A model generated the notes under the pieces. The model did no database searches. It was given only the letters and a program-made list of their open reading frames with translations, and was not told the origin of the DNA. This document shows, in pieces, positions 1 to 5,444 of a DNA stretch of 14,993 nt. The stretch is from JBEKLJ01 sp050010255 (GTDB lineage Bacteria; Acidobacteriota; Terriglobia; Bryobacterales; Bryobacteraceae): assembly GCA_050010255.1 (NCBI GenBank), contig JBEKLJ010000072.1, positions 1-14,993 on the forward strand, given 5' to 3'. Position numbers and translations under genes: made by a program. The number at the start of each line of letters is the position of its first letter. The stretch's first letter is position 1.

Positions 1-617
1 ATGTTGATCTTCCGATCATGCATCGCCTGGAACGCTGGCGAATCGTTTAGCGCGATGAAGTGATCTACCGCGCGCTTGGCCACCTCCCAACTCATGTGTT
101 TAGAGCGCAACGGCTTAAAGCCGGCGCCTCCCCCGAGCAGGCAATACCTGCAGCGAAGATTGCATGAATCAGTGACGACCAGGATCAAGTTACCGAATAT
201 CGTCGGCAGAGCGGTTTGCATCGGAGGCGGTTGTTTGAGACGCCCTTCGCTGCATGGACCACATGATCGCTCGCCTTCGGTCGTGATTGCCGGAGCCCCA
301 CATGGCATCGGTGAACACCTGCTTGACAAACAGATGGGACGGCCGAAGGCGCCCGCTTTCGTACGCCATAAGAGTACATATCGCGCCAGTTCTGCCGGCG
401 CTCCGAAGTGATCGAGATAGGCGGGCAGTCGCTCGTCCGGGGTATCGTAAAGACCATCCAGAGTACTGGATCCTATATCCCAGGGCCATGGGTGAATCGT
501 GGACGTCGCTGCGTCAAACAGGTACTTCGCCCCGTTGTGAGACGAAAACAGCAGCGCGTGAGAGTGCTGTTCAACCCTCTCTGGTGCGCTCCGCCAGGAG
601 TGATCCACCCGCCTCAT
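1..617 (-). CDS. Radical SAM peptide maturase, N-terminal part (runs off left edge)
   Basis: This frame is open from a stop codon at 621-623 to the left edge, about 205 codons, so the gene is partial. Residues about 19-36 contain HALLFSSHNGAKYLFDAAT, an N-terminal pattern I associate with SPASM-type peptide maturases. Near residue 150 is TDSCNLRCRYC, the CxxxCxxC motif whose cysteines (about 152, 156, 159) bind the 4Fe-4S cluster that cleaves S-adenosylmethionine. GGGAGFKPLR and MSWEVAKRAVDHF follow, as in maturases of Cys-rich peptides (CcpM/CLI_3235-like, by memory of the family). The SAM-binding GGE region and SPASM domain would lie outside the window. It sits 88 bp downstream of the Cys-repeat gene on the same strand, which suggests that gene encodes its substrate. 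The ATG at 617 is the most upstream start and has no well-spaced Shine-Dalgarno, so the start is uncertain. An extra cysteine-rich stretch at residues about 95-122 is unusual. Confidence 0.8.
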   Translation of the reverse strand, partial: MRRVDHSWRSAPERVEQHSHALLFSSHNGAKYLFDAATSTIHPWPWDIGSSTLDGLYDTPDERLPAYLDHFGAPAELARYVLLWRTKAGAFGRPICLSSRCSPMPCGAPAITTEGERSCGPCSEGRLKQPPPMQTALPTIFGNLILVVTDSCNLRCRYCLLGGGAGFKPLRSKHMSWEVAKRAVDHFIALNDSPAFQAMHDRKIN

Positions 618-705
618 TCGTCAGGACCGGACATTCCTCTCAATCGAAGCCAAGGGTACCCGCGCCGCCTTACACGAAGCAGGGCTCAGCAACTCGACGG
701 TGAAA

Positions 706-1248
706 TCAAAAGAATGCCACGCCCGCCACCCCGGCCACCCCGGCGACGATGGTGCCTTCGACGAAGCTTGCGGCACACGCGGCACAGGCGGAACACGCTG
801 AGCATGCTGAACAGGCCGAGCAACTGCCTTCGCGAACTTGGCCGAAAACAGCAGGCGCCTTTTCGAAGACCTTTTCAACGACGTTTGGATCCAGGAGACC
901 GATCGCACCCGAATCCGTCAACACTTTGTGGTAAACCCGGTAGTAATCCGCAGGGGTTGCCGAAGTCTTCAAGATCTTGCCGACCTCGGTTTGAACATAC
1001 GAGGCGTTATTCCTAATCACGCCGACGGCCGCTTTGTTAATCGGGTCGATCGGTGTTGCCTTAGCGTCAACCTTGAGGATCGTCGAGAGCGTTTGGAAGC
1101 CGAGTTTATTGATATCAGCGGTTTTCGAGGGACCTAGTTTCCGGCGAATCTCGATCGCCGTCGGTTTTATCCCCTCGGTAGCAGCGCGGAGTGCCGAGTC
1201 CAGCTTCGCGAGGTTCCGCACGGCAGCTTGGGACAATTTGAACGCCAT
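706..1248 (-). CDS. Putative RiPP precursor with CxxC triplet repeat
   Basis: This 180-aa protein matches no family I recognise. Residues 1-141 are cysteine-free, Ala/Lys/Val-rich and probably helical, and could be a long leader. Residues 142-161 read SCSACSACSACSACAACAAS: six cysteines, every third residue, and the only cysteines in the protein. Residues 162-180 are a hydrophobic tail with AGV repeats ending in FF. Heterocycloanthracin-type and Cys-rich radical-SAM-modified peptides also carry regular Cys repeats; the assignment here is by layout, not homology. The start is well supported: GAAAGGAG at 1258-1265 lies 9 nt before the ATG, and a near-consensus promoter lies at 1291-1319. The radical SAM gene follows downstream. 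Alternative roles include a Cys-rich metal-binding or structural protein. I am confident the gene is real and only moderately confident of the RiPP role. Confidence 0.75.
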   Translation of the reverse strand: MAFKLSQAAVRNLAKLDSALRAATEGIKPTAIEIRRKLGPSKTADINKLGFQTLSTILKVDAKATPIDPINKAAVGVIRNNASYVQTEVGKILKTSATPADYYRVYHKVLTDSGAIGLLDPNVVEKVFEKAPAVFGQVREGSCSACSACSACSACAACAASFVEGTIVAGVAGVAGVAFF

Positions 1249-1290
1249 GATAGGGTTCTCCTTTCTGGTTGTAGCAGCCTACAGTTCTGG

Positions 1291-1319
1291 ACTATACTGC
1301 AAGCGCGGGGCAGAGTCAA
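1291..1319 (-). promoter_or_regulatory. Sigma70-type promoter of the Cys-repeat gene
   Basis: On the minus strand, TTGACT (1314-1319) is separated by exactly 17 bp from TATAGT (1291-1296). Each hexamer matches the consensus at five of six positions. Transcription would start near 1284, giving a leader of roughly 36 nt that contains the AGGAG ribosome binding site. It is the clearest housekeeping promoter I see in the window. Confidence 0.75.
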
Positions 1320-1324
1320 TGACT

Positions 1325-1417
1325 TTAGCCGGAATTTTCATTTCGGAGGCGCGGGTCCTCTCCGGTATACACCCAGCCGCCTTCCTTTGATCCTGCGAAT
1401 TGCATTGCGAGTTGCAT
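1325..1417 (-). CDS. Possible 30-aa peptide upstream of the Cys-repeat gene
   Basis: A short open frame encodes 30 residues starting MQLAMQFAGSKEGGWVY. It begins with ATG 5 nt after GGGAGG (1423-1428), an ideal ribosome binding site, and ends just before the promoter of the Cys-repeat gene. I recognise no family. It could be a small expressed peptide, a leader peptide, or the tail of something lost when the neighbouring insertion sequence inserted and decayed. Only the ribosome binding site and the position support it. Confidence 0.35.
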   Translation of the reverse strand: MQLAMQFAGSKEGGWVYTGEDPRLRNENSG

Positions 1418-1428
1418 TTTTTCCTCCC

Positions 1429-1446
1429 GGAGCCGTTTTCGGCTCC
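1429..1446 (-). promoter_or_regulatory. Perfect hairpin next to a ribosome binding site
   Basis: GGAGCCG and CGGCTCC form a perfect 7-bp stem with a 4-nt loop, ending directly at the GGGAGG of the 30-codon frame. No T-run follows on either strand, so it is not a standard terminator. It may influence translation of the short frame or be an old repeat. Confidence 0.35.
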
Positions 1447-1576
1447 ACCAAGCGCCGCTTTCGCCCTGCCGGAAGAATCCAAAACCGGGAAATCCCGTCT
1501 TTCCAGCGCATCCCACAAAGGCCTCGCCGACGCTCACCTCCTGGTCGCCTGATTTCGCTGCGCCCATCGCCTGCGT

Positions 1577-2541
1577 CTACCGCGTCGCCACCGGCAGGGC
1601 GGCGACCCTTCCTACCATCGCCCCGAAGAGCCGACTGGTCGGATGGCTCTCGGCCAATAGCAGCCAGTAATGCCGGCTGGCCGCCTGGCAGAGAAAACCC
1701 TTGTACCAGACCACCGGCTTTTGGCCCGGCGTTCCACTGGCCGCGTCAACAATTCCGCGATGTCCTTCTCCAGGCCGTCGTTGGCCGCAATGCGAATCGC
1801 GTACTTCACGCCCCGCTCCTCTAGCGCCTCGTAGATCTCTGGCTTGGCGAAGGCCGCGTGTGCCGGAAACACCACCTCCTTGACCTGCTTCTATTGCCGC
1901 TCAATCTCCGGCAGCAGCAGTTCCTCCCAGTCGTCGGCACTGTAAACGTTGCCGGGGCGCAACATGGCAGCCAGACAGTCACCCGCGCGATTGAACAGCA
2001 GCAGGGGGTGATAGCAAGTGGACTCAAAGTGGCCGTTGTGGGCGCTTTGCTCCTGGTCGCCGTAAACCGGAATCTCCGTGCTGTCCATGTCCAGCACGAC
2101 CCGCTGCGGTGAATCGACAGCTTCCGCCTTGCCGATGAGATCCCGGTTGATGCGGGCCAGCCCGGCGAAGTTCTCATCTCCGGCCAGCATCTCGGTCTCG
2201 AACGTCTGCAAGCGAGAGGTCGGGGCCGCGCCACGGTCCCAGATCTTCTCCCAACCGATCAGGCGGAAGGTCGGATCTTGGGAGAGACGCTCGGCACCAT
2301 TCACATCCTCATGGCCCGCCATGCGGCTGTAAACGGACTGGCGCAACAGGTCGGCCAGTGGAAGCTGCGTGTTCTTGCCGCGGCGTGAGTCTGTCAGGTG
2401 CTGGACGATGAGGTCACCTAAGCCCAGGCGCTCATCCAACTCGCGCACCACGATCAGGCCGCCGTCGGGGGTGGCCCGTGATCCTTGGAAATCGACCTTG
2501 AGGGAGGCGTTGAAGGAGAGCTGAAAGGGCTGATTTTGTTT
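1577..2541 (-). pseudogene. Degenerate IS1380-family transposase
   Basis: The pieces read as an IS1380-type DDE transposase: FNASLKVDFQGSRATPDGG, RELDERLGLGDLIVQHL, LADLLRQSVYSRMAGHEDVN, LDMDSTEIPVYGDQEQSAHN, HFESTCYHPLLLFNRAGDC, then AHAAFAKPEIYEALEERGVK and KPVVWYKGFL. There is no start codon: the frame opens after a TGA at 2542-2544. A TAG at 1891-1893 interrupts it where a glutamine is expected, and a frameshift near 1716-1728 moves the rest into another frame ending at 1577. The usual C-terminal third of the protein is missing. The element is inactive and adjoins the RiPP-like locus, which fits a mobile, eroding region. Confidence 0.85.
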
Positions 2542-2865
2542 TCACCCATTGGGCGTGTACCTCCGGAGCGCTTTCATCATGTTGAAACCCGCATGAATAA
2601 AGGCGTCGGAGGCCCTGAAGAAGTTATCAGTAACTGCTCAAAACGGAAATGCGGGTTGAAATACCACAACGCTCCCCGGATGTCAACACGAGTTCTGATT
2701 TTTTGCCGCGCCCTGGCTCAGACACTCCGGGCGCCCGGCGCGTTTTCAACATCGGGCTGGGGCAATTCCGGCGAATTTGGCGATGTTGCACGGCGCGGTC
2801 TGAACGTCGCTGCGCGCCCGCGGCTCTATCGCGCGCCGCCGCAGGTTGTTGGGGATAAAAGCGGG
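2542..2865. other. Gene-free stretch beside the IS remnant
   Basis: I find no convincing gene on either strand. It holds a short inverted repeat (ACCCGCAT at 2587-2594 and ATGCGGGT at 2649-2656), which could be a leftover of the insertion-sequence end, but the matching opposite terminus is absent. Confidence 0.4.
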
Positions 2866-3327
2866 CTAGGTGATCGAGGGCTGCCGCTGGGAATCGGCTA
2901 ATGTCAGCGCCATTTTCACTTTCTCCGCCAAACGGGCCGGAGTATAGGGTTTCTGGATGAATCCAGCGACGCGAGCGCCCTCGAAGAGGCGCATGGTTTC
3001 CGCCTCGGTGTAACCGCTGGTGACCACCACCTCGACGTCGGGCCGGACCTTGCGGATCTCCGCAAGCGCTTCCTGCCCGCTCATCCCGGGCATGCTCAGA
3101 TCAAGGACCACCAGCGAGATGCGGGCCTGCTGCTGCCGCACAACTTCGATCGCGGCCGGCCCGCTGTCGGCCAGCAGGACCTGGTAGCCATAGCGCTCGA
3201 GCGCACATTGGACTGTCTTTCTGACGGCCGCCTCATCGTCCACTATCAGGACCGTCCCGCTCCCGCGCAGGTTTTCCTGCGGCCGGGGCTGGGGTTGCGC
3301 GACGGCAGCCGCATCGATTGCTGTCAT
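2866..3327 (-). CDS. Receiver-domain response regulator (single domain)
   Basis: The 153-aa protein is an approximately 20-residue Pro/Gln-rich linker followed by one CheY-like receiver domain. Visible receiver residues are D30-D31 in VLIVDDE, phosphoacceptor D76 in VVLDLSMP, T103/S104 in VVVTSGY and K126 in FIQKP, so it should accept a phosphoryl group from a histidine kinase. There is no output domain. The linker and the phrase GSGTVLIVDDE resemble receivers at the C-terminus of hybrid histidine kinases, so this may be a detached kinase receiver. I chose ATG 3327 because it overlaps the stop of the preceding 44-codon gene (ATGA). An upstream extension to 3516 would overrun two neighbouring genes. 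No kinase is visible nearby. Confidence 0.8.
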   Translation of the reverse strand: MTAIDAAAVAQPQPRPQENLRGSGTVLIVDDEAAVRKTVQCALERYGYQVLLADSGPAAIEVVRQQQARISLVVLDLSMPGMSGQEALAEIRKVRPDVEVVVTSGYTEAETMRLFEGARVAGFIQKPYTPARLAEKVKMALTLADSQRQPSIT

Positions 3328-3458
3328 CTCGCCCGCCACAAGAGCAGTCGCCGGAACAGCCGATACACGATGATCCACAGGCGCGGCACGCGCCGCCCTA
3401 CCCGCTCGTAGCGGTAGCTGAGACACTCCCAAGCGTCGTCGAGGGAGCAGGGCCTCAC
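3324..3458 (-). CDS. 44-aa basic, hydrophobic protein coupled to its neighbours
   Basis: A 45-codon frame starts with GTG at 3458, overlapping the stop of the HTH gene (GTGA), and its own stop overlaps the ATG of the receiver gene (ATGA). The product includes WECLSYRYERVGRR and RLWIIVYRLFRRLLLWRAR, a basic amphipathic or membrane-seeking C-terminal half. I recognise no family. The double overlap argues for a translated gene in a coupled operon, but the size is small and no homology is claimed. Confidence 0.5.
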   Translation of the reverse strand: MRPCSLDDAWECLSYRYERVGRRVPRLWIIVYRLFRRLLLWRAR

Positions 3459-3688
3459 AGCGCCTCCGGCCGCTCGCCGCCCGCCTCCGCAAGCGCTGGC
3501 CGCGTGCGGGCGGCAATATAGCTGTCCAGGTCTTCCCAGCGAATGCGAACGGCGCGGCCGAGCTTGACAGTCGGGATATGTTTGAGAAACACTTGCTTTC
3601 TCCGAAACGCGACCGACGCGTTTGTTCTTGCTGCTACCTCGGTGATGGTGAAGAACTGCCCGTAATCGAGAGACTGGTTCTTTGGCAT
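3455..3688 (-). CDS. Excisionase-like helix-turn-helix protein
   Basis: This 77-aa protein matches the MerR-like HTH_17/excisionase pattern: FFTITEVAARTNASVAFRRK (helix-turn-helix), then IPTVKLGRAVRIRWEDLDSYIA (wing, with the typical WEDLDSYI ending). Such proteins bend DNA during excision of integrated elements or act as small regulators. GAAGGGA lies about 8 nt before the ATG. It is first in a coupled operon with a 44-aa protein and a receiver-domain protein. No integrase lies in the window, so the link to excision is inferred from the fold and from the tRNA fragment at 4711-4753. Confidence 0.75.
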   Translation of the reverse strand: MPKNQSLDYGQFFTITEVAARTNASVAFRRKQVFLKHIPTVKLGRAVRIRWEDLDSYIAARTRPALAEAGGERPEAL

Positions 3689-3819
3689 CTGTGGAATCCC
3701 TTCAAACCCTGATTCGTTTACATCTGTGTATTGCAGTCAGCTCTCGAAAACGCTAACTGGTTCTGGGCTGCCGGCGGCACGTTTCCCGGTTTCGCCACGC
3801 GATGAGACAGAATGGGGGA

Positions 3820-4050
3820 ATGCAAACCACCGACCGCAAGAGCCTGCTCTCAAGAATGCTCGCCGCGCTCGCCGCTTGCCGTCGAGCCGTGACCTTTGAC
3901 CGTTTCACGCGACTTGCCTGGTTGGCTGTCGCCGTGTACGGAATCTCGTGGTCCGCCCAGCTGCTCTATTAGGTGCAGCTCTTCAACCGCGAGGTGCGGT
4001 CGTTCAACAGCACGATGCAGTCGTTCACCATTGACGTGCGGTTGCCCTAG
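3820..4050 (+). pseudogene. Small membrane protein broken by two amber codons
   Basis: From an ATG at 3820 (GGGGGA just upstream) the frame encodes 50 residues with one hydrophobic segment (RLAWLAVAVYGISWSAQLLY) and then meets TAG at 3970-3972. The same frame continues sensibly (VQLFNREVRSFNSTMQSF) to a second TAG at 4048-4050. Both stops are one C-to-T change from CAG (Gln). I do not recognise the family. It reads like a decayed small membrane or phage-type protein. Confidence 0.35.
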
Positions 4051-4272
4051 TCGTCCTACTGAGCCATCGCGATCTCGGGCGAACCCTGGCCGGGCAGGTA
4101 TGCCCAAAGCCCGGCGAGTGCGGGGACAAGCCCGGGATGCGTTCCGCCGTGCGTCGGCACGAGTGCCGACGCGGCACGCTCAAGAGCGTGCGCTACGACA
4201 GGAGCCGCACCGGCTTACGGACGGACTACGGTCTGGAACGGACTCTTGTTCTGCGATATTGTGAATGTAGCT
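4051..4272. other. Non-coding stretch holding a hairpin repeat
   Basis: Apart from the tandem hairpins at 4151-4191, I see no gene here on either strand. The open frames present lack recognisable protein sequence and ribosome binding sites. Confidence 0.4.
4151..4191. repeat. Tandem perfect hairpins (REP-like)
   Basis: Two perfect inverted repeats adjoin: GCGTCGGCAC-GA-GTGCCGACGC (4151-4172), then GCACGCTC-AA-GAGCGTGC (4174-4191), followed by GCTACGA. The layout resembles repetitive extragenic palindromes. Hairpins of similar build, ending in CCTACGA, lie between eno and gpmA. Confidence 0.6.
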
Positions 4273-4301
4273 TATAATCTACACGGAGAAGCCAGGCGTA
4301 A

Positions 4302-4391
4302 GAACGCCGAACCGGAGTGGAGGCTAGACCGCGAACAGTCAGGAGCGACATCGCCAAGGCGAAGGAATACTGGCGCGAGTACCAGAGCTGA
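4302..4391 (+). pseudogene. C-terminal stub of a HigB/RelE-like toxin
   Basis: Only the tail is left: SDIAKAKEYWREYQS followed by TGA at 4389-4391, the typical end of the Gp49/HigB-type toxins that precede HigA antitoxins. In frame, a TAA at 4299-4301 blocks any extension upstream. A TATAAT (4273-4278) and GGAG (4285-4288) lie just before, as if the promoter region had been joined to the 3' end by deletion. The stub ends 8 nt before the antitoxin ATG, the normal spacing of such pairs. Confidence 0.6.
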
Positions 4392-4399
4392 GATGACCC

Positions 4400-4708
4400 A
4401 TGCCTAAGAGATCCCGAGACTACACGATCGGTTTGAGGAAGCGGCTCACGGATCCCAGGTACGCGGCAGAGTATCTGAATGCCGCGCTTGAGGAGTCGGA
4501 CGACACCTTCTTGCTCGCCCTGCGCGATGTCGCCGAATCCCGTCAGATGAGCAGAGTCGCAAGGACGGCGAGTCTGAACAGGGAAGGCCTATACAGGATG
4601 CTGTCGGAAGCGGGGAATCCTCGTCTCAGCAGTCTTGTGTCTGTGCTGGCCGCGCTGGGAGTTCGTTTGACCATCGCACCGGCTCCCAAGGAGCCGGCGG
4701 AACGCTGA
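4400..4708 (+). CDS. HigA-type addiction-module antitoxin (HTH)
   Basis: The 102-aa protein has the pattern of the 'putative addiction module antidote' family. An N-terminal segment (DPRYAAEYLNAALEESDDTF) is followed by an XRE-like helix-turn-helix around residues 45-85 (MSRVARTASLNREGLYRMLS, then GNPRLSSLVSVLAALG). Members bind and neutralise a RelE/HigB-like ribosome-dependent mRNA nuclease and repress their own operon. Here the toxin is reduced to a 3' stub, so the antitoxin is an orphan that may only act as a DNA-binding protein or guard against related toxins. A perfect 8-bp inverted repeat (4679-4697) lies in its last codons. It ends 2 bp before the tRNA fragment. Confidence 0.85.
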   Translation: MPKRSRDYTIGLRKRLTDPRYAAEYLNAALEESDDTFLLALRDVAESRQMSRVARTASLNREGLYRMLSEAGNPRLSSLVSVLAALGVRLTIAPAPKEPAER

Positions 4709-4710
4709 CC

Positions 4711-4753
4711 GTGTCCGGGGCCCTCGGGAGTTCGAATCCCTCCGGACGCACCA
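4711..4753 (+). other. 3' tRNA-Arg fragment, probable attachment site
   Basis: Bases 4726-4753 are the 3' end of a tRNA: T-arm stem GGGAG, loop TTCGAAT, CCCTC with one mismatch, acceptor strand CGGACGC (4743-4749), discriminator A and CCA. The sequence resembles bacterial tRNA-Arg. There is no D arm or anticodon arm. GTGTCCG at 4711-4717 can pair with the acceptor strand (six Watson-Crick pairs and one G-U). The simplest reading is an attR-like copy left by an element integrated into a tRNA-Arg 3' end, with the intact tRNA on the plus strand left of the window. Confidence 0.65.
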
Positions 4754-4771
4754 GTCCCCCTTCAGTCGGGC

Positions 4772-4777
4772 TACACT
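4772..4777 (+). promoter_or_regulatory. -10 element implying a leaderless transcript
   Basis: TACACT ends 7 nt before the ATG at 4785 and no Shine-Dalgarno is present, the arrangement expected when transcription starts at or next to the start codon. The divergent genes at 6434 and 6452 have similar spacing. Confidence 0.4.
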
Positions 4778-4784
4778 CCTCAAC

Positions 4785-5396
4785 ATGCCAGAGAGCCAAG
4801 CCGTCACAGTCCGCCTACCCGCGCCCCGTACGAAGGGGACCCTGTCGATCGAGGAAGCAATCGCCGCGCGCCGCTCGCAGCGGGCTTACCGCAGCGACCC
4901 CCTCACGCTGGCCGAAGCCGCCCAGTTGCTGTGGTCCGCGCAGGGCATCACCGGCCCCGAACGCCAGCGGACGGCGCCCTCGGCGGGCGCGCTCTTCCCG
5001 CTCGAGCTGTACCTGTGCGTCAGCCGGGTCGAGGGCCTGGAGCCCGGCACGTACAGGTACCACCCCCGCCCACACGAGCTGGTGCTCGTCTCGCCCGGCG
5101 ACAAGCGCCGCGAGCTGGCTGCCGCCGCCCTCGACCAGGATTGCATCCGCTTCTCATCCTGCATCCTGCTGTTTGCCGCCGTGCCGGAGCGCATCACGGT
5201 GAAGTACGGCCAACGGGGCCTCCGCTACATCCACATGGAGGCCGGCCATGCCGCCGAGAACGTGTACCTTCAGGCCACCGCGCTCGGCCTGGGCACGGTC
5301 GTCGTCGGCGCCTTCGACGATGCGCAACTCGCCCGCATCGCGCACCTGGCCGCGGGCGAGGAAGCGGTCTACATGATGCCGGTCGGGAAGCGGTAG
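4785..5396 (+). CDS. SagB-type FMN nitroreductase family oxidoreductase
   Basis: The 203-aa protein has the SagB/ThcOx signature: ARRSQRAYRSDPLTLAEAAQ (FMN phosphate-binding RRS.R.Y), APSAGALFPLELYLCV, and HMEAGHAAENVYLQATALGL near the C-terminus. The fold uses FMN, usually as a dimer. SagB-like enzymes in azole-peptide clusters oxidise thiazolines and oxazolines to thiazoles and oxazoles. Stand-alone homologues in many bacteria have unknown substrates. No YcaO cyclodehydratase lies nearby, so a peptide role is not supported by context. The length is normal for a compact stand-alone member. ATG 4785 has a -10-like element 7 nt upstream and no Shine-Dalgarno. It is convergent with the DUF362 gene. 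Confidence 0.85.
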   Translation: MPESQAVTVRLPAPRTKGTLSIEEAIAARRSQRAYRSDPLTLAEAAQLLWSAQGITGPERQRTAPSAGALFPLELYLCVSRVEGLEPGTYRYHPRPHELVLVSPGDKRRELAAAALDQDCIRFSSCILLFAAVPERITVKYGQRGLRYIHMEAGHAAENVYLQATALGLGTVVVGAFDDAQLARIAHLAAGEEAVYMMPVGKR

Positions 5397-5444
5397 CGGA
5401 GGGCCGCGCGCCACCACGGCGGCGCAGGCACCCGTTCCGGTCGA

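Larger units (their letters stand above)
1..4753. mobile_element. Putative decaying genomic island
   Basis: The segment combines mobile or accessory features: IS1380 remnant, excisionase-like gene, orphan antitoxin with toxin stub, nonsense-broken frames and a putative RiPP locus. It ends at a 3' tRNA fragment, after which gene density, GC and housekeeping content rise. No integrase is seen, and the left end is outside the window. Confidence 0.45.

Noticed and set aside
185..489. Two minus-strand frames of 90 and 99 codons
   Set aside because: They are alternative frames of the radical SAM gene, which has the family motifs and stays open to the window edge.
76..1016. Several overlapping plus-strand frames of 99-202 codons at the left end
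   Set aside because: They lie opposite the radical SAM and Cys-repeat genes, contain no recognisable domains, lack good ribosome binding sites and are Arg/Pro-rich as expected for shadows.
3328..3516. N-terminal extension of the receiver protein to 3516
   Set aside because: The extra 63 residues are low-complexity Arg/Ala and overlap the HTH and 44-aa genes; the ATGA overlap at 3327 is the better start.
4711..4753. A complete tRNA gene
   Set aside because: D arm, anticodon arm and variable loop are absent; only the T arm and acceptor 3' strand are present.
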